This document shows, piece after piece, positions 42,200 through 56,141 of a stretch of DNA of 64,000 nt. Within the stretch, counting starts at the first letter, position 1; the number at the start of each line of letters is the position of its first letter. The notes under the pieces were generated by a model, which saw only the letters and a list, made by a program, of their open reading frames with translations, was not told the origin of the DNA and ran no database searches. Made by a program: the position numbers and the translations under genes. The stretch comes from Lentzea terrae (GTDB lineage Bacteria > Actinomycetota > Actinomycetes > Mycobacteriales > Pseudonocardiaceae): assembly GCF_003265345.1 (NCBI RefSeq), contig NZ_QFWW01000001.1:139852-203851 (forward strand), written 5' to 3'.

Positions 42200-42737
42200 T
42201 CACACCTCTCCGAGCGGGCCGGGCGCGGCGAGGCCGAACTGCCCGGCGAAGTCGACCTGGAACGACAGCTGGTCGCGCAACGGCACGGCGCTGCGCGTGG
42301 TGCCGGCGACGTTCTCCGCGCTCTCCTTGGAGAACAGCGGTGGCCACATGGTGATCACGGAACGCATGCCGAGTGCCGCCACCTCCGTTTGCCAGCCAGG
42401 CCAGAACATGTCGGCGCGAAGTAGACGACCTGACCCGGCTCACCAGGCCGGCCGTACGCCGTGCAGTCCATGCCGTTCAACGCGAGCACACCGCCGAGCA
42501 CGGCTCGGCCCCCGATCCGCCGTACACGCGCAACCAGCCGTGGTGCAGCAACAACCCACCGCTGTTCAATGTCACCGCGCCCAGCAACGACCGCGCGGTC
42601 ACCTGCAGCTGCAGCAACGTCGCACGACACGCCTCGGAATCCGGCGGCAGCACGACGTGATCCACCTCGGCCAACGCCTCGGTCACGACCGGCCAGCCGG
42701 GATCGTCCACATCGACGAGTTCAACGATGGACCGCAA
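42200..42737 (-). pseudogene. DUF2625 family gene, frameshifted and internally deleted
   Basis: Three frames in order give pieces of one DUF2625 protein: RSIVELVDVDDPGWPVVTEA ... LLLHHGWLRVYGG (frame 1), then VLALNGMDCTAYGRPGEPG and QVVYFAP (frame 2), then FWPGWQTEVAALG ... PPLFSKESAENVAGT to a natural stop at 42200 (frame 3). The segment between YFAP and FWPGW is shorter than in relatives by some tens of residues. At least two frameshifts and a deletion make it non-functional. The function of the intact family is unknown. Confidence 0.75.
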
Positions 42738-42755
42738 CAAATCCCCCAATGCAAA

Positions 42756-42781
42756 GGAGCCCGGCCGCAAGACCGGGCTCC
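42756..42781 (-). terminator. terminator of the carboxylase gene
   Basis: GGAGCCCGG, eight-base loop, CCGGGCTCC, followed on the minus strand by TTTGCATT. It lies 16 bp past the carboxylase stop. Confidence 0.75.
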
Positions 42782-42796
42782 CTCACAACCTAGCAA

Positions 42797-48265
<5,469 letters not shown>

Positions 48266-48425
48266 CGACTTGACTCCTCGCGGACGCACAAACCTCAGCG
48301 GCAGTCGCCGCTCAATCGATGTACACACTCTCGTCTACTACCCGGTAGGAAAACCGCTAGATCGAAGCGAGTTGAGCAGCGTGCTTTGTATGAAACCAAC
48401 AAGCAACCAGGTCCTCGGCACAGGA

Positions 48426-49643
48426 TCACTTGAGCCCGTGGCCCAACTCACCACCCGGTTCCGGCTTCATCTGCGACCACCCGACCGCGGCGGCGAACAC
48501 GAGCGGTAGCGCTGTGATCACCAAAGCGGCTTTCACGGACAGCGCGTCGGCCAGAACTCCCCCGGCGAGCGCGCCGATGGGCTGCCCGACTCCGAAGGTC
48601 ACCATGCGCCCCACCAGGTTCACCCTGCCCTGCAAGCGGTCCGGAGTCGCCAGCTGACGCACCGTCAACCCGTTGACGATCACGATCGTCGAGGTCAGCC
48701 CCCACAACGCCGTGCTGAGCACCGCGAGGCACCACTGGTCCGCCCCCACCAGCAACGTCAGCACGCCCACCCCGGCGGACAGCCCGACCGTCGTGACGTG
48801 CCGGGGCGAGCAGACGTCGCTGATCCTGGGCATGACCACGGTCGCGGCGAACGAGCCCGCGGCCAGTGCGCTGAACAGCACCCCGATCCGCGCATCGGTC
48901 TCCGGCACGTCGAAAACCCGGTAGGCGTAGACGACGATGAGACCCGTCACCGCGCCGCCCGCGATCGCTTGACCGACACCCAAGGCCGTGAAAAGCCGAA
49001 CTGTCGGTTCCCTCCACAAAAACTCGAGTCCTTCCCGGATGTCCGCTTTGAGGGAGGTGCGCGGCCGTCTCGTTTGGTTCAGAGGCCGCAGGATCATCCG
49101 GACGAACACGGCGGACACGGCGAAGCTGACCGCGTCGAGCGCCATCGTGCCCGCCGGGCCGATGACCGCGATCAGCACGCCGGCGACGGACGGTGCCGCC
49201 ATGTGCACAGCGGTCGCGGCACTCCAGATCGCGCTGTTGGCGCGCACGAGGTTGGCGCTGCCGACGAGCGCCGGCACGGCCCCGAAGTTGGCCGCGTCGA
49301 ACCACACGTTCACGCTCGCCACGCCCGCCGCGACCAGCAGGAGGTGCAGCGGGGTCAGCCCGTCGACGGCGGCCGCGACGGGCACGCTCGCCAGGAGCGC
49401 GGCGCTGACCAGGTCCGTGACGACCATGACCGTGCGCCGGTGCATGCGGTCGACGAGCGCGCCCGCGGGCAACCCGAACACGAGGTACGGCGCGGCGGTC
49501 AGGGCCGCGAGCGCTCCCGTGTGCACGGCGCTGCCGGTGAGCGAGTACATGAGGACGGGCAGCGCGACGCCCGACACCGCGGACCCCGCCGTCGAGACCA
49601 CCCTGGCGAGCCAGAGCTTCCCGAACTCGCGATCAGCCCACAA
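48426..49643 (-). CDS. MFS transporter (enterobactin-exporter-like)
   Basis: 405 residues with 12 predicted helices; LPAGALVDRMHRRTVMVVTD is the loop 2-3 motif of MFS proteins, and the N-terminus FGKLWLARVVSTAGSAVSGV matches EntS/macrolide-efflux-type exporters. It is probably a drug or siderophore efflux pump driven by the proton gradient. The start is TTG 49643; no strong ribosome site is seen. It lies 10 bp after the LysM gene stop on the same strand. Confidence 0.88.
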   Translation of the reverse strand: MWADREFGKLWLARVVSTAGSAVSGVALPVLMYSLTGSAVHTGALAALTAAPYLVFGLPAGALVDRMHRRTVMVVTDLVSAALLASVPVAAAVDGLTPLHLLLVAAGVASVNVWFDAANFGAVPALVGSANLVRANSAIWSAATAVHMAAPSVAGVLIAVIGPAGTMALDAVSFAVSAVFVRMILRPLNQTRRPRTSLKADIREGLEFLWREPTVRLFTALGVGQAIAGGAVTGLIVVYAYRVFDVPETDARIGVLFSALAAGSFAATVVMPRISDVCSPRHVTTVGLSAGVGVLTLLVGADQWCLAVLSTALWGLTSTIVIVNGLTVRQLATPDRLQGRVNLVGRMVTFGVGQPIGALAGGVLADALSVKAALVITALPLVFAAAVGWSQMKPEPGGELGHGLK

Positions 49644-49653
49644 CGTCCTGGGT

Positions 49654-50145
49654 TCAGGATTGCGGAACTCTGATCACATCCCCGGGGTGGATCACGTTGG
49701 GGTCCGTGATGACGTGCGGGTTCGCGCGGACCAGCCGGGTGTAGAGGTTGCCGGCGCCGTAGAAGTGCGTGGCGATGGCCCACAACGAGTCACCGGGCTT
49801 GATCGTGTACTCCTGGTAGACGCGGTAGCCGGGCACGATCCGCGGCCCGTACACGACGGGCACGATGACCTTGTCGAGCTCCTCGCCGTCCTTGGGCGAC
49901 ACCCAGAACACCTCGACGAAGAGCCGGTCGAGCGCGAACGACGCACCGGACACGTCGATGCTGACCTGGAACTGGCCGTGGCCGCCGACCCCGTCGCCCG
50001 CCATGAACCCGCCGGTGACCTCGTCGTGGCCCTCGTGGATCCGGTAGTTGAAGTGCGCCTCGAACGCGCCGCCCGCGGTGCCGGCGATCTGGACCTGGCT
50101 GCCGACCAGGCCGAGCGGGCGCGGTTGCTGAACATCGATGGACAT
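49654..50145 (-). CDS. LysM protein with Gmad2-type Ig-like domain
   Basis: 163 residues from ATG 50145 (AAGGGGG four bases upstream). Residues 1-100 form a beta-sandwich like the spore-germination Gmad2 domain (GLVGSQVQIAGTAGGAFEAH; VFWVSPKDGEELDKV). Residues 112-163 form a LysM repeat (YTIKPGDSLWAIATHFYGAG then NPHVITDPNVIHPGDVIRVP). No signal peptide is visible, so how it would reach peptidoglycan is unclear. It may be co-transcribed with the MFS gene. Confidence 0.8.
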   Translation of the reverse strand: MSIDVQQPRPLGLVGSQVQIAGTAGGAFEAHFNYRIHEGHDEVTGGFMAGDGVGGHGQFQVSIDVSGASFALDRLFVEVFWVSPKDGEELDKVIVPVVYGPRIVPGYRVYQEYTIKPGDSLWAIATHFYGAGNLYTRLVRANPHVITDPNVIHPGDVIRVPQS

Positions 50146-50222
50146 GTGACCCCCTTCTTCCCTTAGTAGGTCGTGAGGAGGAAGAGGGTCGTTGCCGGGA
50201 GTCACCCCAGTGGCGCAACGGC

Positions 50223-50306
50223 TGGTGGTGGAGGACGGAGTCGAACCGCCTTTGCGCGTGGCTCCCGTTTTACAGACGGGCGGGGCTCCACAGCCCCATC
50301 TCCACC
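50223..50306 (-). tRNA. tRNA-Tyr (GTA)
   Basis: 84 bases including an encoded CCA. Acceptor GGTGGAG pairs with CTCCACC; D stem GGGG/CCCC; anticodon stem CCCGT/ACGGG around CTGTAAA, anticodon GTA. The class II variable arm is about 13 nt, as expected for bacterial tRNA-Tyr. The T arm GGCGG-TTCGACT-CCGTC has one G-U pair. Confidence 0.93.
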
Positions 50307-50398
50307 ATTGTTTCAACGCATTTTCTGCGGCTCTGAGCTGCAGTGATGCCAGTATCTTGACGTTGCGCGCGGGTTCGGTTCAACCGATTATTCGAAAC

Positions 50399-52999
50399 GT
50401 GGATCCTGGTGCGAGCGATATCCGGGACGTGCAGGTGGTCGGGCGGAGCCGCGAGCTCGCGATGGTGCGGTCGTGGGTGGCGGCGGAGACGGGCGGGCTG
50501 GTGCTGTGCGGCGGCGAGCCCGGCATCGGCAAGACCCGGCTCGCCCAGGAGCTGGCCGGCTACGCGCTCGCGGCAGGTCGTGAGGTCGTGTGGGGGCACT
50601 GCGTCGAAACCTCGGGCGCACCAGCGTTCTGGCCGTGGCGGCAGGTCCTGAAGGCGGCGGGCGCCGACCCGGACGCGGTGCTCGCGCACGACGCCGAAGT
50701 GCCGCAGGACCGGTTCCGGGTGTTCGACGCGATCGCGTCCGCGCTGGACCGTCCCGGCCTGGTGATCATCGTGGAGGACGTGCACTGGGCGGACCAGGCG
50801 TCGTTGCTCGTGCTCGCGCACCTCGCCACCCAGCTGCGCACGGTGCTGATCTTCGCGACGTTCCGGGATCCGTGCCCGGCCGTCGCCGACCTCATGCGGT
50901 CGGCCGTCCGGATCGACCTGCACGGGCTGTCGGCGCAGGAGGTCGCCGAGCTGGCCGGACCGGAGCACGCCGCCACGATCATGGACTTGACCAGCGGAAA
51001 TCCGTTGTTCGTCACGGAGATCGCCCGCGCGGTCGCCGACGGCACGTGGCAGCCGGACCAACCGCCGCGCAGCGTCCAGGACATCGTGACCGCACGGCTC
51101 GCCCGGCTCGGTGACGAGGCGCGGGAGCTGATCAAGACGGCCGCGCTGATCGGCCGCGACTTCGACGTCGACCTCGCGGTGGCGGCGTCCGGGGTGCCGA
51201 TCAGCGCTCTGGACGAGGCCGCGTCGTTGATCGACGCCACCGGCCACCGGTTCGTGCACGCACTGACCAGGGACGCCGTGGAGGCTTCGCTGACCACCGC
51301 CGAACGCCGGACGATCCACCGCCGGATCGCCGAGACGATGACTTCCAGCACGCACTACGCCGACGTTGCCCGGCACTGGACCGCTTGCGGCGAAACCGGT
51401 GAGGCCCGTGCGTGGACCATCCGTGCCGCCGAGGACGCGGTGCGGCGGCTGGCCTACGAGGAAGGCGTCCGGCTTTACCGCGCGGCAGCGTCCATTGAGG
51501 ACAGCTGCGAGGTTCAGGTGGCGCTGGGCAGAGCCGCGTACTTCGCGGGCGATCTGGCGGCGTGCGTCGACGCCGCCCAGCGCGCGACCGAGCTGGCACG
51601 GACGGCCGAGCAGATCGCGGAGGCCGCGCTGGTGCTCGAGGCCGCGCCAGGTGCTGGTGTCAACGCGGTGGCGACTCCGTTGTGCGACAACGCACTGCGC
51701 CAGCCGGTCAGTCCCGCCACCCGTGCCCGGCTGCTCGCCCAGCGCAGCCACCTCGCGTTCTACCGCGGCGAACAGCACCGCCTCGACGAGCTCAGCCGCG
51801 AGGCACTCCTGCTGGCACGGGACAGCGGCGACGACCGCGCGCTCGCCGAGGCCCTGCACGCCCGGCAGGAGGCCTGCCCCGGTCCATCCGGCCGGGCAGA
51901 ACGGCTCGGCCTCGCCACCGAGATGATCGACCTGGCCCAGCGGACCCGCAGCCCGCGCGGCACGATGTGGGGCTCGCTGTGGCGAATCCAGGCGTTGATC
52001 GAGAACGGTGAACTCGTTGCTGCACAAGAAGAACTCCCCGCCTTGGCGCTCGCCTGCGACCGCGTCGGTGGCCAGGTTCCGCGGTGGCACCTGGAGGTCG
52101 TGACGGCATGCCTGGCCCAAGCGCAGGGCCGGTTCGCCGAGGCGCGCGAGGTCGGCCGCCGGGCCTACGACCGCATGCTGGTCATCGAACGCGAACCGGC
52201 TTCCGGCGCGTACTTCGCGTTGCAATGCGGGCTGGCGTGCCACCTCGGCCCCACCGAGGACGGCCTGGCGCTGGCCCGCCACTTCCACGACCCGCCACCT
52301 CGGTTCCGCCTGATGTCGAAGCTGACGCGGTCGTACCTGTTGCTGCGCGCGGGTTTCCGCGAAGAGGCGCTGGAGTGGTTCCGGCGCGCCGGGCCCGTCG
52401 CCGAGTGGGACCTGCCGGCGTTCTTCGTGGTGGCAGGCCTGGTCGACGCCGTGCTCGTCACGTCAGGTCTGGGCCTGCGCGACGACCTCGCCCAGATCCT
52501 CCCCCGGCTCGAGGTGTTCCGCGGCGCGCACGCGGCCGGCAACGGCGTCGCCTACATGGGCCCGGTGTCGCTGGCCCTGGGCCGCGGCTACCTCGCGCTG
52601 GGCGCCTTCGAGGATGCCGTCCTGGAGCTGAGCACTGCCGTCGACGAGGCTTCCGCGGCCGGCGCCCCGGCGTTCGCGGCGGAGGCCCGCTGGCACCTCG
52701 CGGCCGCGTTGCGCGCACTGGGCAAGGACGCCGACGCCGTGCAACGCTCCGCCGACCGCGACATCCGCACGCTCGGGATGACCGCCTTCACCGTGACGGA
52801 GCTGAGCAGCCGCGAGCACGAGGTCGCGTCCCTGGTCACCGAAGGCCTGACCAACCGCCAGATCGCCCGCAGGCTCGTGATCTCCGAGCGGACCGCGCAG
52901 AACCACGTCCAGCACATCCTGACCAAGCTCGGCTTCAGCACGCGCAGCCAGATCGCGGCGTGGATGAGTACCCGACCGAGTACTCCGGCGGATGGCTGA
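50399..52999 (+). CDS. LAL-type LuxR regulator (AAA-ATPase with LuxR HTH)
   Basis: 866 residues from GTG 50399. Walker A CGGEPGIGKTRL is near residue 37 and Walker B LVIIVEDVHWAD near 120. The middle 450 residues are TPR-like helical repeats. The LuxR HTH is at the C-terminus (LSSREHEVASLVTEGLTNRQ, then IARRLVISERTAQNHVQHIL). GTG 50399 follows GATTAT by seven bases, and CGGTTCAACCG (50376-50386) is a palindrome just upstream, perhaps an autoregulatory site. Large LAL proteins switch on when a ligand binds and often control secondary metabolism or sugar use; no target cluster is adjacent. Confidence 0.9.
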   Translation: MDPGASDIRDVQVVGRSRELAMVRSWVAAETGGLVLCGGEPGIGKTRLAQELAGYALAAGREVVWGHCVETSGAPAFWPWRQVLKAAGADPDAVLAHDAEVPQDRFRVFDAIASALDRPGLVIIVEDVHWADQASLLVLAHLATQLRTVLIFATFRDPCPAVADLMRSAVRIDLHGLSAQEVAELAGPEHAATIMDLTSGNPLFVTEIARAVADGTWQPDQPPRSVQDIVTARLARLGDEARELIKTAALIGRDFDVDLAVAASGVPISALDEAASLIDATGHRFVHALTRDAVEASLTTAERRTIHRRIAETMTSSTHYADVARHWTACGETGEARAWTIRAAEDAVRRLAYEEGVRLYRAAASIEDSCEVQVALGRAAYFAGDLAACVDAAQRATELARTAEQIAEAALVLEAAPGAGVNAVATPLCDNALRQPVSPATRARLLAQRSHLAFYRGEQHRLDELSREALLLARDSGDDRALAEALHARQEACPGPSGRAERLGLATEMIDLAQRTRSPRGTMWGSLWRIQALIENGELVAAQEELPALALACDRVGGQVPRWHLEVVTACLAQAQGRFAEAREVGRRAYDRMLVIEREPASGAYFALQCGLACHLGPTEDGLALARHFHDPPPRFRLMSKLTRSYLLLRAGFREEALEWFRRAGPVAEWDLPAFFVVAGLVDAVLVTSGLGLRDDLAQILPRLEVFRGAHAAGNGVAYMGPVSLALGRGYLALGAFEDAVLELSTAVDEASAAGAPAFAAEARWHLAAALRALGKDADAVQRSADRDIRTLGMTAFTVTELSSREHEVASLVTEGLTNRQIARRLVISERTAQNHVQHILTKLGFSTRSQIAAWMSTRPSTPADG

Positions 53000-53048
53000 C
53001 CAGCGCGAACTTCCTAGGTTTGAGCCACACCCACCAAGGAGGAACACC

Positions 53049-53324
53049 ATGTGGCTCACCATCGCGACCCCGCCCACCCAGTCCCTCGACCAGCTCGACA
53101 AGGTGATGGGCTCGTCCACCCCGGACGGTCTGCGCGCTCGCTACGCCTGCCAGGCCGACGGCGAGTTCCGGGTCATCGCCGTCTGGGAGTCGAAGGACCA
53201 CGCCGACACGTTCTTCCGCGACACGCTCGGCCCGATCCTGGCCCGCGTGCTGGGCCCGGAGCCGTCCGGGGCGCCCGCGGTCACCGGCATGGAGGTGCTG
53301 CGGGAGTACGTGCCCGTCAGCTGA
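53049..53324 (+). CDS. small hypothetical protein, ABM/dimeric-barrel-like
   Basis: 91 residues with an excellent ribosome site (AAGGAGG). The pattern MWLTIATPPTQSLDQLDKVM then CQADGEFRVIAVWESKDHAD, followed by a helix (FFRDTLGPILARVLG), fits a ferredoxin-like dimeric barrel of the antibiotic-biosynthesis-monooxygenase type. No active-site residues can be assigned. It lies 49 bp after the LAL regulator and 6 bp before repeat element copy 2. Confidence 0.65.
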   Translation: MWLTIATPPTQSLDQLDKVMGSSTPDGLRARYACQADGEFRVIAVWESKDHADTFFRDTLGPILARVLGPEPSGAPAVTGMEVLREYVPVS

Positions 53325-53330
53325 GCCCCG

Positions 53331-53497
53331 CTAGTGGCGTGGCCCAGAACGTTGCCAGGCGAATTCGCGGTCAGACGGGTGCATCGTGGTGCCGCCCCCG
53401 CGTCCTCATACCGGACGTATGGGGGCGCGGGGGCGGTGCCGCGAGGCGCCCTGCTGAGCGTGAATTACCCGGCCGTCGTTCTGGGCCACGCCACTAG
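53331..53497. mobile_element. 167-bp MITE-like element, copy 2
   Basis: The same length and the same 21-bp perfect ends (CTAGTGGCGTGGCCCAGAAC plus G) as copy 1 at 25764. It differs at three positions, all C here and T there. It lies between the convergent small protein and tspO; the tspO stop TAG (complement of CTA 53494-53496) belongs to its right end. The central hairpin is intact. Confidence 0.8.
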
Positions 53498-53970
53498 TTC
53501 AACACGGCGATCGACACGTTCAGGGCCCCCGCGAAGCTCACCCACGCCAGATAAGGCACCAGGAGCAACGCGGCGGCCCTGCTGCGCCACCAGAACACGA
53601 CGACCACCGCGACGATCGCCAGCCACAGCACCACGATCTCGGCGAACGCGACCCCGTACCAGCCGAGCCCGAAGAACAACGGCGTCCACAACGCGTTCAG
53701 CACCAGCTGCACCCCGAACAGCGCCAGCTCGCCCCGGCTGGCCCCGCGCCGCCACGCCAGCCAGCCGGACAGCGCGATCAACCCGTACAGGACCGTCCAC
53801 ACCGGACCGAACAGCCAGGCGGGCGGCGCCCAGTCCGGTCGTCGCAGGCCGAGGTACTCCTCCCCCGCCGACACCGAGAACAACGACCCGACAACGGCGG
53901 TCACGACCACCGCCGCGACGAACACGAACAGCACGCGCACGGGGTGGTGCCGCAACGGCAACGCGGTCAT
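53494..53970 (-). CDS. tspO: TspO/MBR family protein
   Basis: 158 residues, five predicted helices. WAPPAWLFGPVWTVLYGLIA is the conserved loop-helix of TspO proteins; LVLNALWTPLFFGLGWYGVA and VPYLAWVSFAGALN match helices 3-5. TspO binds and may degrade tetrapyrroles and is often tied to light or oxidative stress. It is coupled by ATGA to the small gene upstream, whose promoter carries the operator shared with the adjacent MerR/B12-type regulator. Confidence 0.92.
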   Translation of the reverse strand: MTALPLRHHPVRVLFVFVAAVVVTAVVGSLFSVSAGEEYLGLRRPDWAPPAWLFGPVWTVLYGLIALSGWLAWRRGASRGELALFGVQLVLNALWTPLFFGLGWYGVAFAEIVVLWLAIVAVVVVFWWRSRAAALLLVPYLAWVSFAGALNVSIAVLN

Positions 53971-54263
53971 GAGGAACTCCCGACAGGCAGGGCGCGGACG
54001 ATGGCGAGCACCGTGGCACGGCTGGGAGCCGCCCGTTCGGCGTCGTCGAGCAGGGACAGTTCGTCGGCCAGCACGGCCTGGCGAAGCTGGTCGAACCGAT
54101 CGGGCACCTCACGCGCGAGCGCCTCGACCAACCGGCCCCGCAACGCACGTCCGGCGGGGTCGTCGGACGGCAACACGCGCCAGTGCGCGCGCAGGACCCG
54201 TTCGGCCACGTCCTCGCCACCGACCGCCCACACGAGGCGGATCATCCGGTCGGCGAGGCCCAT
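53967..54263 (-). CDS. small hypothetical protein upstream of tspO
   Basis: 98 residues, mostly helical and charged ([40 protein letters not shown]). No known family. It is the first gene of the tspO operon, transcribed from a promoter whose -10 lies seven bases before the ATG, so it is leaderless and leads to tspO by an ATGA overlap. Confidence 0.7.
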   Translation of the reverse strand: MGLADRMIRLVWAVGGEDVAERVLRAHWRVLPSDDPAGRALRGRLVEALAREVPDRFDQLRQAVLADELSLLDDAERAAPSRATVLAIVRALPVGSSS

Positions 54264-54270
54264 GCCCAGG

Positions 54271-54300
54271 AGTCTAGATTCGATTCAAAATCGTTTCAAC
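54271..54300 (-). promoter_or_regulatory. tspO operon promoter and operator
   Basis: Minus strand: TTGAAA (54299-54294), 17-bp spacer, TAGACT (54276-54271), seven bases to ATG 54263. The spacer holds the dyad CGATT-CAA-AATCG (54281-54293). The 20-bp block 54281-54300 recurs inverted at 55071-55090 with one mismatch. Confidence 0.8.
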
Positions 54301-55059
54301 AGCACCCGCGAGCGAGTCCACGCGCTGGACACCTCCGGGCAGCGGCACGTCGTCCCATCCCGGCCCCGCGACCAGCACGCCGGCACCCAGCTCCGCCAAC
54401 GGCACCTGGTCCGCATACGCCCGATCGTGCGCCCACACGACCACGACCTTCGGCTTGAGCCGCCGCACCGCGCTCACCAACGCGGCAGCGGGCACCCGAG
54501 CCCCGAGGTTCCGCGCCGCGCGCCCCTGCTCGGCGAGTGCGGCCGCGAGCACGTCCAACGGCAGACTGTGCTGCTCGTCCGGTGCACACGCCAGCAGCAC
54601 CGACGGCAGCCCCGCCGCGGCCCCCTGCACCCGCATCGCGTCCGAGATGCTGCCGCTCGCCACGTGCTCGACCTCGATACCGGTGGCCGCCGCCGAAACC
54701 CGCTCGCCGAGTTCGATGAGAAACGGCATCAGCACCGCGTCCCACGTGTGCACGACACCGTGGCGGGCGATCAGGCCGACGGCCACCCGGCGCATCCTGG
54801 CCGCGTCGAGCTGGTCGGCGGCGTCCCAGAAGTCGGGGTCACCGGCGGGCGCCAGGGATGCGGCCGCCGACGCGGGCGCGACCCCCGAGGCGGTCAGCTC
54901 GACCATGCGCTTCAGCCGGGCGACGTCGTCGTCGTTGTAGCGGCGGTGCTTGCCCTCGTGCCGGGTGCTGGGGCCGAGGCCGTAGCGGCGGTCCCAGGTG
55001 CGCAGGGTCGTGGGCGAGATGCCGAGCATCCGCGCGACCGCGCCGGCACTCCACTCCAC
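54274..55059 (-). CDS. MerR-family regulator with B12-binding-like C-terminal domain
   Basis: 261 residues from GTG 55059 (GGAGGTG just upstream). The MerR HTH spans 1-70 (SAGAVARMLGISPTTLRTWD then RRYGLGPSTRHEGKHRRYND). A four-helix bundle (about 85-165) and a Rossmann domain (about 170-261) follow, as in LitR/CarH photoreceptors. Key cobalamin residues are altered: the Wx9EH motif reads V-x9-EH, and the DxHxxG His site reads EQHSLP with Pro for Gly. It may bind B12 differently, bind another tetrapyrrole, or no longer bind it. Operators flank the gene at its own promoter and at the tspO promoter. Confidence 0.85.
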   Translation of the reverse strand: MEWSAGAVARMLGISPTTLRTWDRRYGLGPSTRHEGKHRRYNDDDVARLKRMVELTASGVAPASAAASLAPAGDPDFWDAADQLDAARMRRVAVGLIARHGVVHTWDAVLMPFLIELGERVSAAATGIEVEHVASGSISDAMRVQGAAAGLPSVLLACAPDEQHSLPLDVLAAALAEQGRAARNLGARVPAAALVSAVRRLKPKVVVVWAHDRAYADQVPLAELGAGVLVAGPGWDDVPLPGGVQRVDSLAGAVETILNRI

Positions 55060-55070
55060 CGCTCACCTCC

Positions 55071-55090
55071 GTTGCAACGATTTTGAATCG
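55071..55090. promoter_or_regulatory. MerR/B12-type regulator operator at its own promoter
   Basis: GTTGCAACGATTTTGAATCG is the reverse complement of 54281-54300 except for one base. On the minus strand it overlaps a plausible -10 CAAAAT, with CTGACC 17 bp upstream. Autoregulation is inferred. Confidence 0.7.
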
Positions 55091-55104
55091 TAATGCGCGG
55101 AGGG

Positions 55105-56082
55105 TCAGGCTGCGTTGTCGAGGCGGTGGCGGAGGTCGTCGTCCAGCACCAGGTCGAGCGCGCCGAGACACTCGTCGAGCTGGCTGACCGAGCTGACGCC
55201 GAGCACCGGCAGCACCGGCGGCACCGGCGGGTCGCCGCCCAGCAACCAGGCCAGGACCACCTGGTTCGGCGTCGCCCCCAGTTCGGCGGCCACATCGGCC
55301 AGCACGGCCAGCCGGCGCCGGCTGTCGTCGTGGTCGTACTGCTCCGGCAACGGCCGGTCGGCGCGGGTGTAGGCACCGGACAGCAGTACCGAGTAGCCGA
55401 GCACGGTCAGATCGGGCTCGGTCCGCGCGTAGTCCAGGATCTCGTCGCTGATGTGCGGGTTCGCCCCGAACTCCGCACCCGGACGCGGCCGCAGGTAGGT
55501 GTGCCGCTGCTGGACGCACGTGAACTCCGGCAGCCCTTCCGCCCGCGCGATCTGCCGGGCCTGAGCGACGCGCCAAGCCGCGTGGTTGCTGCACCCCGTC
55601 ACGCGAACCAGGCCGTCGGTCACCAACGACGCGAAGGTGGCCACGGTGTCGTGCAGGAGCGTGCGGCGGTCCTCGATGTGCGCGTAGTACACGTCGAGGT
55701 GGTCGGTACCCAGGCGGCGCATGCTGGCCGCGGCCTGCGCGCGCACCACCGCACGGGACAGCCCTTCCGCGTGCTCCGGCCAGGCAGCGCCCGGCGGGTC
55801 GGGCAGCGCGCCGACTTTGGTGGCCAGCACGACCCGGTCGCGGACGCCCCGCGACGCGAGCCACCGGCCCAGCAGCTCCTCGCTCTCCACCCCGGTGCCG
55901 CCCGGCACCCAGAACGAGTAGGTGTTGGCGGTGTCGATGAACGTGCCGCCCGCCTCGACGAACCGGTCGAGCACGGCGAACGCCTGCTCCTCGGCCACCG
56001 TCGTGCCGAAGTACATCGTGCCCAGGCACAGCGCGCTCACGCCGAGTCCCGAGCCACCGTCGGCCAAGATCCGCTCTTGCAC
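55105..56082 (-). CDS. aldo/keto reductase
   Basis: 325 residues from GTG 56082 after GGGGGGAAAC. The barrel motifs are LGVSALCLGTMYFGTTVAEE, FIDTANTYSFWVPGG (Asp and Tyr), LATKVGALPD (Lys) and VYYAHIEDRRTLL (His). The YYAHIED reading marks a sub-branch of sugar-type AKRs. It is transcribed towards the MerR/B12 gene with 45 bp between, and its relation to tspO is unproven. A strong terminator lies upstream, so it has its own promoter. Confidence 0.88.
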   Translation of the reverse strand: MQERILADGGSGLGVSALCLGTMYFGTTVAEEQAFAVLDRFVEAGGTFIDTANTYSFWVPGGTGVESEELLGRWLASRGVRDRVVLATKVGALPDPPGAAWPEHAEGLSRAVVRAQAAASMRRLGTDHLDVYYAHIEDRRTLLHDTVATFASLVTDGLVRVTGCSNHAAWRVAQARQIARAEGLPEFTCVQQRHTYLRPRPGAEFGANPHISDEILDYARTEPDLTVLGYSVLLSGAYTRADRPLPEQYDHDDSRRRLAVLADVAAELGATPNQVVLAWLLGGDPPVPPVLPVLGVSSVSQLDECLGALDLVLDDDLRHRLDNAA

Positions 56083-56100
56083 GTTTCCCCCCAGAAACGA

Positions 56101-56131
56101 CCTCGGACCGTCCAGATCGGACGGTCCGAGG
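56101..56131 (-). terminator. terminator after lnt-ppm1
   Basis: CCTCGGACCGTCC, five-base loop AGATC, GGACGGTCCGAGG: a 13-bp perfect stem, 10 bp past the ppm1 stop. Confidence 0.85.
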
Positions 56132-56141
56132 TGGATGAGAA

